Positions 39,907 to 48,462 of a stretch of DNA of 64,000 nt are shown here, piece by piece (positions within the stretch are counted from its first letter, which is position 1; each line of letters begins with the position of its first letter). This DNA comes from [Mycobacterium] fortunisiensis (lineage in GTDB: Bacteria; Actinomycetota; Actinomycetes; Mycobacteriales; Mycobacteriaceae): NCBI RefSeq assembly GCF_019050325.1, contig NZ_VOMB01000021.1, forward strand, positions 124,001-188,000, written 5' to 3'. Below the pieces are notes generated by a model, which was not told the origin of the DNA, did not search any database, and saw only the letters and a list, made by a program, of their open reading frames with translations. The position numbers were made by a program, and so were the translations under genes.

Positions 39907-42333
39907 TCAGCGAGCCGCCTTGCGGCGTCCGCCCACCCCCGGTTCGGTGCCGATCACGCCGTCCTCGGCCAGCGTGGCTATCTCCTCGTCGGACAATCCC
40001 AGCTCGGTCAGCAGTTCGTGATTGTGCTCGCCGAGCAGAGGTGCGGGGTGCCGGTGCAGTGTCCGCGGGCCGTTTGCCAACGAGACCGGCAGGGTGCTGT
40101 GCGGTGCCGGATTGTTCACCGGGTGCCCGACATGTTCGAAGAACCGCCGGAACCGTACCTGCGGCAGTTCCAGCTGGCGATGCGGCTGCATCACCTTGGC
40201 CACCGGAATTCCGGTCGGCCACAGGGTTTCGACGATGTCGTCGCCGCTTCGCGTCCGACACCAGGCCACCAGCTTTTCGTCGATCAGCTCATGGTGCGCC
40301 CGGCGACCGGCAGCGGTGTCCAACTGTGGGTCCATGGCCCACTGCGGCTCGCCGAGCGCCGAGCGCAGCGCAGCCCACTGGGCGTCGGTGCTGACCGCGA
40401 TGGCCACCCAACTGTCGTCGCGGCCGAACTCGTCGATCCCGGCGCTCTGGTAGATGTTCTGCGGCGCCGCGGCCGGGCCCCGGTTGCCGTCGCGCTGCAA
40501 CAGTGCGCCATACGCCGAGTATTCGATCACCTGCTCGGCAGCGATGTTCAAGGCGGCGTCGACCATGGCGGCCTCCACCAGCACCGCCTCCCCGGTACGG
40601 CGCCGGTGCTCCAGCGCCAGCATCAAACCCGACAGCGCGTGGATCCCGGCGTTGGGGTCACCGATCGAATACGGTTCGAACGGCGTGCGATCCGGATAAC
40701 CGGTGAGCCAACTCAGCCCCGAGGCGTCCTCGATGATGTAGGCGAATGCCGGATTGTCGCGCCAGGGGCCGTCCAGACCGAAACCGGGCATCCGCACCAT
40801 GACGATGTCCTCGCGCAGTTCCCGCAGCGAGTCGAAGTCCAGCCCGATCTGTTCGATCACCCGCGGGGTGAAGTTCTCCACCACCACATCGCAGGTGGCG
40901 ATCAAGCGGCGCAACAGATCCCGCCCCTGTTCGGTCTGGAAGTCCAAAGTCAGGCTCTTCTTGTTGGTGTTGAGCGCGCTGAATATCGGCGAACGCTCCC
41001 ACCACTGCTCCACGGTCGCCGGGATACCCGCGATCAGCCGGGTCCCGTCGGGCTTCGGCGTGGACTCGAGATGGATCACCTCGGCACCGAGCATGCCGAG
41101 CGGATGCGTGCAGGACGGGCCGGCCCAGAACGTGGTCATGTCCAACACCCGTAATCCGCTGAACGGCAACCGGTCCCCACCCGGCACACCGGAGGGGGCC
41201 GTGCGCGGGACGAGTTCGGCGGCCCGCACCTGCGCGGTGTGCTCCCCGAGACGCGGAGCCGGTGCCGGCGGGCGTAGCTCGGGGCCGGAGAACCGGTACG
41301 GCGCCGCAGGCTGGGTGAATCCGTCGCGCGGGTTGCGCACGAACGACTGCCGGGCCACGAAATGGTCCATCCCGGTGACGTTCTCACCGTTGCCGACGGG
41401 TGAGGTCGGAATCCGGAACGCCGTGGCAAGCTCACGGATGTCGTCCGCGCGTTGCTCACGCAACCAGCTGTCGAGCTCCTCGGCATGCAGGTTGGCCTGC
41501 TCGGTGATGGTGAGCTCGGAATTCTCGTCGATCCACTCGTCGTGTCCGGACATGGCGCACAGGTCCCACCACTGCTGTGCGGTACCGCACCCCAGCGCCA
41601 CCAGCCCGTCGGCGGCCTGCGCCACCCCCGGCACCGTCGGCCTGCGCTCGCTGCGCCAGGGCCGGCCCAGCATCTCGAAGTAGGTCACCGGGTAGTACGT
41701 CAAGCCCAGGATCTGAGCTTCCAGCGCGGACAGGTCCACGAGTTCGCCGTGGCCGTCGCGCAGCGCCCGCGCCCGGAACGCCAGCGTCATCGCCGCGGCA
41801 TACGCACCGGCCAGCCACTCCCCGACCTGCCCGCCGATCGACACCGGCGCCCGGTCCTGCACACCCCGGCCGATCCCGATGGCGCCGCCGGACCAGGCCT
41901 GCAGGGTGAATTCGGTGGCCGCCCGGTCACTCCACGGGCCGTCCAGTCCGAACGGGGTGATCGTGGTGACGATCAGGTGCGGATGGCGCCGAAACAAATC
42001 TTCAGGTGCGACCGACTGGGCGACAACCGATTCCGGCGACCAGATCACCGCGTCGGCCGCGGCCACCAGCCCGTCGAGCCACCGCATGTCGTCGGGGGCA
42101 CCGGGATCCAAGGCCACGCTGCGCTTACCGCCGGCCAGGAACGCGAACAGGGCGCCGTCCGCGTCCGTCCCGATGTCGGCCCCCGACGCCGACCAGCGGC
42201 GCAGCGGGTCTCCCTCGGGCGCCTCGACTTTGATCACGTCGGCGCCACCGTCTGCCAGCAGCCGGGTCGCGTAGGCCCCGGCGATCCCCGAGGACAGGTC
42301 GATGACGGTGTAGCCGTCAAGTGGTGCAGTCAT
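39907..42333 (-). CDS. Double-domain family III CoA transferase (CaiB/BaiF)
   Basis: An 808-residue protein, twice the family length, with two CoA transferase domains. The first starts DGYTVIDLSSGIAGAYATRL; the second starts near residue 390 at FSGLRVLDMTTFWAGPSCTH. Such fusions put the two halves of the normally interlocked dimer on one chain. In domain 2 the catalytic-Asp region reads IIEDASGLSWLTGYPD; in domain 1 the matching region is AATEFTLQAWSGG without Asp, so perhaps only one site is active. Confidence 0.88.
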   Translation of the reverse strand: MTAPLDGYTVIDLSSGIAGAYATRLLADGGADVIKVEAPEGDPLRRWSASGADIGTDADGALFAFLAGGKRSVALDPGAPDDMRWLDGLVAAADAVIWSPESVVAQSVAPEDLFRRHPHLIVTTITPFGLDGPWSDRAATEFTLQAWSGGAIGIGRGVQDRAPVSIGGQVGEWLAGAYAAAMTLAFRARALRDGHGELVDLSALEAQILGLTYYPVTYFEMLGRPWRSERRPTVPGVAQAADGLVALGCGTAQQWWDLCAMSGHDEWIDENSELTITEQANLHAEELDSWLREQRADDIRELATAFRIPTSPVGNGENVTGMDHFVARQSFVRNPRDGFTQPAAPYRFSGPELRPPAPAPRLGEHTAQVRAAELVPRTAPSGVPGGDRLPFSGLRVLDMTTFWAGPSCTHPLGMLGAEVIHLESTPKPDGTRLIAGIPATVEQWWERSPIFSALNTNKKSLTLDFQTEQGRDLLRRLIATCDVVVENFTPRVIEQIGLDFDSLRELREDIVMVRMPGFGLDGPWRDNPAFAYIIEDASGLSWLTGYPDRTPFEPYSIGDPNAGIHALSGLMLALEHRRRTGEAVLVEAAMVDAALNIAAEQVIEYSAYGALLQRDGNRGPAAAPQNIYQSAGIDEFGRDDSWVAIAVSTDAQWAALRSALGEPQWAMDPQLDTAAGRRAHHELIDEKLVAWCRTRSGDDIVETLWPTGIPVAKVMQPHRQLELPQVRFRRFFEHVGHPVNNPAPHSTLPVSLANGPRTLHRHPAPLLGEHNHELLTELGLSDEEIATLAEDGVIGTEPGVGGRRKAAR

Positions 42334-42344
42334 ATCCGCTCTCT

Positions 42345-42407
42345 CGCCGAAACCGCATTCCAGCAGGCCGCTACTCGCATTTCTGCTGCCGGAATGCCGT
42401 TTCGCCG
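42345..42407. repeat. Inverted repeat hairpin (family A, copy 2)
   Basis: The left arm at 42345-42366 contains GAAACCGCATTCCAGCAG, one base from copy 1. The right arm at 42386-42404 (CTGCCGGAATGCCGTTTCG) pairs with it at 17 of 19 positions. The loop CTACTCGCATTT resembles CTTTCTCGCACTT of copy 1. It separates the crotonase and double CoA transferase genes, both on the minus strand, and may attenuate read-through. Confidence 0.75.
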
Positions 42408-43376
42408 CTATTCGGGTTTGGCCCGGTTCTTCTTGGACAGCCGGAACTCGGGCGGGAACTTGCTGTCGTTGTCGTTGACGGCAGCCGACAGGCCGGAGTC
42501 GATGGATTCGAACATGTCCAGGTCCGCGTCGCTGTCGTTGGCCACCCCGTTGCCCATCGACTCGAAGAACGCACTCAGCAGGCTGCCCATGTACTCACCC
42601 TGCTGCTGCTTGAACACCTCGAAGAACAGCTTCTGCTGGAACACGGTGTCCACCGGGCGGTTCCGCGCACACGCCAACGCGTATTTGGCCACCTCGTCCT
42701 CCAGCTGGTCGCGCGGCACCACCTTGTTCAGGAAGTTGCAGTCATACATCTCGGCGGCGGTGAACGGCCGGCCGGTGAACACCATCTCCTGGAATTTGCG
42801 CAGCCCCATCATCTGCACCCAGGTCCACATGCGGGGCCCCCAGCCGTGATACCGGAACGACGGGTGGCCGAAGAGCGCATCCTCGGACGAAATCACCAGA
42901 TCCGCGTCAGCACACTGGTAGAAGTGCCAGCCGTAGCAGTAGCCCTTGGCCTCAACGATGCTGATCTTCTTGAAGTCCTGCAGCGCGCGGTTGCCGGCCT
43001 GGGAGTTGGCGTACCAGGCGCTGATGGTGGCTCCGTTGCGGAAGGTCCCCTTCGGCGGGTACGTCACCTCCCCGACGCCGTCATCCTCCAGCCGCAACTC
43101 GGCCAGCCGAACCGCTGGATTGTCGTTGCCCTCCATGAACTCCGGGAGATCCGCCCCGCTGCCCAGGTTGTCCCCGACGCCGCGGATGATCACCACCTTC
43201 ACGTCGTTGTCGGCGTTGGCCGCCCGCAACACATCTGCGTAGCGCAGGCGGGCCATCGACGTCGGCGCGTTGAGGAACTCCGGCCGGTTGAACGTGATCG
43301 TGGCGATCTTGGTCTTGGGGTCCTTCTCGTAGCGGATGATCTCTTCTGGGCTGGGCCGCTGCGGTGTTTCGGTCAT
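42408..43376 (-). CDS. Enoyl-CoA hydratase/isomerase family protein
   Basis: A 322-residue crotonase, longer than usual because of a C-terminal extension (about 60 residues, ending RLSKKNRAKPE). The oxyanion segment is LGSGADLPEF. The hydratase Glu positions read GYCYGWHFYQCAD and FGHPSFRYHGWGPRMW, so neither Glu is kept. ATG 43376 overlaps the M24-like stop by four bases. The unusual His/Tyr/Trp-rich pocket suggests a different reaction. Confidence 0.88.
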   Translation of the reverse strand: MTETPQRPSPEEIIRYEKDPKTKIATITFNRPEFLNAPTSMARLRYADVLRAANADNDVKVVIIRGVGDNLGSGADLPEFMEGNDNPAVRLAELRLEDDGVGEVTYPPKGTFRNGATISAWYANSQAGNRALQDFKKISIVEAKGYCYGWHFYQCADADLVISSEDALFGHPSFRYHGWGPRMWTWVQMMGLRKFQEMVFTGRPFTAAEMYDCNFLNKVVPRDQLEDEVAKYALACARNRPVDTVFQQKLFFEVFKQQQGEYMGSLLSAFFESMGNGVANDSDADLDMFESIDSGLSAAVNDNDSKFPPEFRLSKKNRAKPE

Positions 43377-44530
43377 GACGCCGTCCACGCCGGAGCGTCG
43401 GTGAGAACCTCGGGTCCCCGGTCGGTGATCAGCACCGCATCGCGGGTGAACACCGCCCCCACACCTTGTTCCCATACGTGCGCGGTAACGGCCAAAACCA
43501 TGCCTTCCTCGAGTTGTTCTGCATCGGCGGTTGCCTGCAGTTGCGGTGAAACCACCGGCGGGTCGAAACCCAACCCCAGTCCGTGGGCGACCGGCATCGG
43601 CGGCACCTGCTCGCCCACCTCGGCGTACGCCGACAACAGCGCACTGGCCGGATTACCCGGACGGCAGGCGTCAATCAGCCTCTGCCACAGAGCATCACGG
43701 CGGTCGTACAACGCCGTCACACCAGCCTTGTCGGTGACCTCGCCGACCGGCCAGGTGCGCGCGACCTCGCCGAGGTATCCGCCGGCAAGCACCCCGGCGG
43801 ATACTGCCACCAGATCGCCGTCGCGCAGCCGGCCGTCCGCCGAGGACCGCCGGAACGGCCGGTCCTTCGAGGTGATCCAGGCCGAATCCTGCGTGGCCGG
43901 GGTGCTCACCCCACCTGCCGCCTCGCACTCCAACAGGACTCCGGCGAGATTTCGCTCAGTGTTGCCCGGGGCCAGCGCGGCCACAGCGGCGCTCAACCCG
44001 TTCTCGGCCACCCGCAGCGCCACTCGCAGCGCGTCGATCTCCTGAGGAGTCTTGATGCGCCGCGCGGCCCGCATGGCAAGTTCGCCGTCCACGAGTTCGG
44101 CAGCAGGGAAGGCCATCGGCAGCAACTTGGCGAATGTCGGTGTCAGCGCATCGGTTCCGACTCGCTTGAAGGTCCCGGCACCTTCGATCCGCTGGAGGAC
44201 CCCGATCAACGTCATCGGGTTCCAGCACAGTCCGTACAGATTTTCGCGGCCGATCTCCTCCGGGATACCCTCGTCCCACGTGCTGTTCAGATGGATGGCA
44301 CCGGTCTCGCGGACCAGACTGCAAATCGGGCCGAACGGTCGGGTGCCGGCCACCCACAGCTGCGGCGCGCCCGTCACGTACCTGACGTTGGCCTGGCGTC
44401 CCAGCACCAACAGATCCAGATCATTGGCCGCCATCTGTGCCAGCGCGCGTTCGCGACGCCCGAAGCGCAGCGCAGGCGAATCAGGAGCCACATCAGAATT
44501 CGCGTCGATGTTGGGGGCTTGGATGCTCAC
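43373..44530 (-). CDS. M24 peptidase-like protein, probable pseudo-enzyme
   Basis: A 385-residue creatinase/prolidase-fold (M24) protein. M24 enzymes bind two metals with Asp, Asp, His, Glu, Glu. Here the corresponding residues are Ser244, Glu255, His316, Thr349 and Arg363, so four of five are changed. The overall fold motifs (GYLGEVARTWPVG, VAHGLGLGFDPP) remain. It is probably not a metallopeptidase and may be a partner of the intact paralogue just upstream at 44545-45807. Confidence 0.85.
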   Translation of the reverse strand: MSIQAPNIDANSDVAPDSPALRFGRRERALAQMAANDLDLLVLGRQANVRYVTGAPQLWVAGTRPFGPICSLVRETGAIHLNSTWDEGIPEEIGRENLYGLCWNPMTLIGVLQRIEGAGTFKRVGTDALTPTFAKLLPMAFPAAELVDGELAMRAARRIKTPQEIDALRVALRVAENGLSAAVAALAPGNTERNLAGVLLECEAAGGVSTPATQDSAWITSKDRPFRRSSADGRLRDGDLVAVSAGVLAGGYLGEVARTWPVGEVTDKAGVTALYDRRDALWQRLIDACRPGNPASALLSAYAEVGEQVPPMPVAHGLGLGFDPPVVSPQLQATADAEQLEEGMVLAVTAHVWEQGVGAVFTRDAVLITDRGPEVLTDAPAWTAS

Positions 44531-44544
44531 GTGTGCACTCCCGC

Positions 44545-45807
44545 TCAGCGGTACGGATCGTAGGGGTAGTCGGTCAACGGCATCCAGCCGTCATCGGTGA
44601 TCACCACGATCTCCTCGCTGCGATAACCACCGGTGCCGTCCTCCCAGACGACCGGCTCGAGCACCAGCAGCATGCCGGCCGGGAACACGAAGTTGTCATC
44701 GAACTCCGGCCCGAGATCGGTTCCGATCATGGGCATTTCCGCGGCGTTGGCCCCGATGCCGTGCCCGATGTAGAAGTGCGGCAGCCACGGCTTGCGCCCA
44801 CCTGCCGCCGCGATGCCGGCGCGGGCCAGATCACCGCTGGTGGCCCCGGCCTTGGTGACCGCCAGCACTGCGGCCAGGATGTCGCGCCACTGGTGAAACT
44901 GCGCCTGCTGCGCTTCGGTGGGCTCCTGCCCGACGATCCAGGTGCGGCCGAAGTCCGAGCAGTAGCCGCCATAGGTGATCGACACATCGGTCCACAGCAC
45001 GTCACCCTGTTTGAGCTCGCGCTCGGTGGACAGCAGCGGCAGGGCCAGGTCGCCGTGTGTGGTCCAGGCACCGTCGGCCAGGCTGGCCGGCATCACCTGC
45101 CAGATCGCCTCCAACATGCTGGCTGTCGCGCCGAGTTCGAAGGCCCGGCGGACGAAGTGCGCCGACAGGTCGATCTGACGCATCCCGGGCGCCAGCGACT
45201 TCTGCACGTCGACCATGGCTTCCTCGGTGATTCGGCAGGCCTGTCGCACCGCAGCGATCTGGTCCGGCGTCTTGACCAGCTTGGCCGCCCCCACCACCGG
45301 CGCGGCGTCGATCGGCGGTGTCGGGAACAGCCGATCACCGGCCCGACGCATCGCTCCGGTCAGTTCGTCGACGGCGACCGTCGCTCCGGGTGGGACGAGT
45401 TCGGCCAGCACCCGCCCGAAATGCTCGACACCTTCCTCGAATTCGAGGTACAGCGGCGGGTGCAGGTGATCGTCGGGCAGGTCGGCCTCCAGCGGGGCAC
45501 CCTCGCGCGCCGGCAGGAACAGGTGCGGATACTCGTCATCGACCCCGACGATGGCGACCGGACGCTCGACGTGTGACAGGCCCGCATCCAGCAGCGGCCA
45601 ACTGGCGCCGGTGGCATACACCACGTTGCCGTTGCCGAGCAGGACCAGGGCGTCGACGTCGTTGTCGCGCATGGCAGCACGAAGCCGCGCCCCGACCTCC
45701 CGGCGCATCCGGGAAAAGTCGGGTTCGGTCGGCACGTCGATCCAGCTCAACCCGTTCTGGATGATCGATGTCACCCCGGACCGTGCGGCCGCCGTCGCCG
45801 CGGTCAT
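44545..45807 (-). CDS. M24 family peptidase/creatinase-fold hydrolase
   Basis: A 420-residue M24 protein with all metal ligands present: Asp in LWTDVSITYGG, Asp in YCSDFGRTW, His in YIGHGIG, Glu in LVLEPVVW and Glu in GYRSEEIVVI. Family members cleave Xaa-Pro bonds or hydrolyse creatine-like C-N bonds; in a catabolic operon an amide or similar small molecule is plausible. ATG 45807 overlaps the amidohydrolase stop by four bases. Confidence 0.9.
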   Translation of the reverse strand: MTAATAAARSGVTSIIQNGLSWIDVPTEPDFSRMRREVGARLRAAMRDNDVDALVLLGNGNVVYATGASWPLLDAGLSHVERPVAIVGVDDEYPHLFLPAREGAPLEADLPDDHLHPPLYLEFEEGVEHFGRVLAELVPPGATVAVDELTGAMRRAGDRLFPTPPIDAAPVVGAAKLVKTPDQIAAVRQACRITEEAMVDVQKSLAPGMRQIDLSAHFVRRAFELGATASMLEAIWQVMPASLADGAWTTHGDLALPLLSTERELKQGDVLWTDVSITYGGYCSDFGRTWIVGQEPTEAQQAQFHQWRDILAAVLAVTKAGATSGDLARAGIAAAGGRKPWLPHFYIGHGIGANAAEMPMIGTDLGPEFDDNFVFPAGMLLVLEPVVWEDGTGGYRSEEIVVITDDGWMPLTDYPYDPYR

Positions 45808-46976
45808 ACCAATCCCAGGAACTTCTGGACGTTCGTGGACACGATCTTGACGGCGTTCTCCGGACCGACCGCCTCCACCACGGTGGCCAGTGACTTCTCC
45901 GAGTAGCCCCAGGTGCTCTCGTTGTGCGGATAATCGCTGGACCACATCACGTTGTCGACGCCGATCTGGTCGAGCAGCCGCAAGCCCAGCGGGTCGACCA
46001 TGAACGAGGCGGACATGTGCTTGTCCCAGTAGTGCCGGACGTCATGCTGCAGTTCGTGGTTGAACATGTGCCGATAGGAGGCCAGCAGATGCTCGGCGTC
46101 CTGTAACGCGGTGGGCACCCAGGCGATTCCACCCTCGAACCAGCCGACCTTGAGATTCGGGTGACGATCCAGGATCCCGGAGAAGACGTACTTGGCGAAC
46201 TGTTCCCGGAAGGAATCGACGTTGACCATCATGCCGACGACGACGCTGTTGTTCTGACACGGCGTCTTGGGTGGGGTCTCCCCGATGTGGTGACTGACCG
46301 GAACCCCGGACGCCTCGATCTCGTCCCACACCGCGTCCATGTCAGTGCTGCCGTAGTCGTAGATGTTGCCGTCGTCGTCCTTGCCCGGATTCAGCGGCAG
46401 CAGGAAGGTCTTGAGCCCAAGCGACTTCAGCTCCTCGAGCGTGCTGCGAGTACCTTTCGGGTCCCACCAGTTGATCAGCCCGACGCCGTAGAAGTGTCCG
46501 TTGGACTGCTCCTGCAGGGCCGCGATGTGCTCGTTGTAGATCCGGAACACCCGCTCCCGCAGCGCCTTGTCGGGATAGTGGAACAGCGCCAGCACCGCGT
46601 TGGGGAAGGCCAGCTCCTTGTCGATGCCGTCTTCTTTGAGCTCGCGCACCCGGGCGGCGATGTTGTTCGACGCCGCCCCGGCGAGGTCGTCGTACTGCAT
46701 CAGGACGCGGCCGAAATCACCGCCGGTCCAGGCCTTGCCCTTCATACCGACCATGTACGCGCCGTCCTCGTACCAGATCCGTGGTGCGGCACCCTTGAGC
46801 TCTTCGGGGAAGCGCTCGTAGAAGATGTCGTCGGCGACCGAGATGTGGTTGTCGGCCGAGAAGATCTCGGTGCCCGGCGGTAGCCCGGGCAGGCCGGTCT
46901 CCGTCGCGTGACCGCGCCGGTTCTTGGGCGCACCGAAACCTTCTGGTGGATATAGGGTTTGAGTAGCGGTAGACAC
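45804..46976 (-). CDS. Amidohydrolase-2 family (ACMSD-like) metalloenzyme
   Basis: A 390-residue relative of the amidohydrolase at 25890. It has FSADNHISVADD at the N-terminal metal site (DxH form), VSHHIGETPP and SSDYPHNESTW at the C-terminal site. The start is GTG 46976. It is followed by the two M24-type genes with four-base coupling, and preceded 41 bases upstream by the P450 gene, so all may share one transcript from the TetR gene. Confidence 0.9.
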   Translation of the reverse strand: MSTATQTLYPPEGFGAPKNRRGHATETGLPGLPPGTEIFSADNHISVADDIFYERFPEELKGAAPRIWYEDGAYMVGMKGKAWTGGDFGRVLMQYDDLAGAASNNIAARVRELKEDGIDKELAFPNAVLALFHYPDKALRERVFRIYNEHIAALQEQSNGHFYGVGLINWWDPKGTRSTLEELKSLGLKTFLLPLNPGKDDDGNIYDYGSTDMDAVWDEIEASGVPVSHHIGETPPKTPCQNNSVVVGMMVNVDSFREQFAKYVFSGILDRHPNLKVGWFEGGIAWVPTALQDAEHLLASYRHMFNHELQHDVRHYWDKHMSASFMVDPLGLRLLDQIGVDNVMWSSDYPHNESTWGYSEKSLATVVEAVGPENAVKIVSTNVQKFLGLV

Positions 46977-47017
46977 TTTCAGATCTCCATTCGGGCTGTC
47001 CGGGCTGAAAAGTCAGG

Positions 47018-48247
47018 TCACCAGGTGACGGGGAGTTCGTAGACGCCGTAGGCGAGGCGGTCGTGCTTGAACGGCACCTCGTCGAGCGGGATGGCCAGCT
47101 TCAAGGTGGGGATGCGGCGCAGCAGGGTGTGGAAGACGATCTGCAGTTCGGCGCGGGCCAGCTGTTGACCGACGCACTGGTGGCGGCCGTAGCCGAAGCC
47201 GAGTTGTTGGCCGGCGTCGCGGCTGAGGTCGAGCTTGTCGGGCTCCGGGTAGGCCTTGGCATCCCAGTTGGCCGGGGACAGGTCGATGATGACGCCGTCA
47301 CCGGCTCGGATCGTCTCGCCGCTGATCTCGATGTCCTCCAGCGCCACCCGGCGCTGTCCGGTCTGGATTATGGACAGATAGCGCATCAGTTCCTCGACCG
47401 CGTTGGCGATCACCTTCGGATCCTCGGCGTCACGCAGGAAGTCGGCCTGCTCGGGGTTTTCCAGCAGGGCCAGGATGCCGATGCCGATCATGTTGGCCGT
47501 GGTCTCGTGTCCGGCGATCAGGAGTCCGGTGCCCAGCTGCGCGGCCTCCTTGACGCTGATCTCCCCGGCAGTCACGCGCTCGGCCAGATCGGACACCGCA
47601 TCCTCGGCCGGGTTGGCCTGCTTCTCCTCGACGAGGTTGATCAGGTACTGGTGCAGGCTCATCGCGCCCTTTTGCATGGCGTCCGCTGCCGCGTAGCGGG
47701 CCAGACCGGCATTGGCGTGCTCCTGGAAGAACTCGTGGTCTTCGTATGGGACACCGAGCATTTCGCTGATCACCACGGTGGGCACCGGCAAGGCGAGCTT
47801 GGCAACGAGATCGGCGGGCTGCGGGCCGGCCAGGATCTCGTCGATGCACTCATCGGTGATCTTCTGGATGGCCGACCGCAATCCTTCGACCCGCCGGAAG
47901 GTGAACGGCTTGGACAGCATCCGGCGAAACCGGGTGTGCTCTTCGGCGTCAGAGGTGAACACCGACCGCGGCCGCTTGTCGACGGTGGCGAGCATGTGCT
48001 CGTTCCAGTGCGGGAAGCCCGCGATCCGGTCGTCCACGCTGATCCGAGAGTCCGCGAACAGGGTTCGCGCCTCCTCATGGCCGGTGATCAGCCACGGGGT
48101 ACTGCCGTTCCAGATCTTCACGCGGAACAGCCCTTTGGGGTGGTCCAGCATCTGCGCGGGCGGGGCGAACGGGCACGCCGCAGCGCGCTCCATCGGGTAC
48201 TCGGGGATGTCGGTGGTGGTCGTGGAATCGGCAAGCGTTTCAGACAT
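47018..48247 (-). CDS. Cytochrome P450 (CYP105-like)
   Basis: A 409-residue P450 with I-helix AGHETT (245-250), ExxR as E286-LM-R289 and haem motif FGYGRHQCVG with Cys358. The layout (RAAACPFAPPAQ near the N-terminus, LGFGYGRHQCVGQQLARAEL) resembles the CYP105 group of actinobacteria, known for broad xenobiotic oxidation. ATG 48247 has AGAGGAA about ten bases upstream. The ferredoxin gene precedes it by 20 bases. Confidence 0.92.
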   Translation of the reverse strand: MSETLADSTTTTDIPEYPMERAAACPFAPPAQMLDHPKGLFRVKIWNGSTPWLITGHEEARTLFADSRISVDDRIAGFPHWNEHMLATVDKRPRSVFTSDAEEHTRFRRMLSKPFTFRRVEGLRSAIQKITDECIDEILAGPQPADLVAKLALPVPTVVISEMLGVPYEDHEFFQEHANAGLARYAAADAMQKGAMSLHQYLINLVEEKQANPAEDAVSDLAERVTAGEISVKEAAQLGTGLLIAGHETTANMIGIGILALLENPEQADFLRDAEDPKVIANAVEELMRYLSIIQTGQRRVALEDIEISGETIRAGDGVIIDLSPANWDAKAYPEPDKLDLSRDAGQQLGFGYGRHQCVGQQLARAELQIVFHTLLRRIPTLKLAIPLDEVPFKHDRLAYGVYELPVTW

Positions 48248-48267
48248 CGGTGTGGGGTTCCTCTGTG

Positions 48268-48462
48268 TCAGTCTTCGATCTGGATGGCTAGGGCTGGGCA
48301 GGCCGCGGCGGCGCGGCGGGCGTTGTCGGTCTGGTCTTCGCCCGGCTCGGGTTCGAGCAGGACCACGACGCCGTCTTCGTCGCGCTGGTCGAACACTTCG
48401 GCGGCGTTGAGCACGCACTGCCCCGACGAGACACACTTGTCTTGATCGACAGTGACTTTCAT
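48268..48462 (-). CDS. Ferredoxin, 3Fe-4S type (S-variant)
   Basis: A 64-residue ferredoxin with Cys10, Ser13, Cys16 and Cys55-Pro56. ATG 48462 overlaps the stop of the TetR gene by four bases, fixing the start. It is the probable redox partner of the P450 at 47018. Confidence 0.92.
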   Translation of the reverse strand: MKVTVDQDKCVSSGQCVLNAAEVFDQRDEDGVVVLLEPEPGEDQTDNARRAAAACPALAIQIED

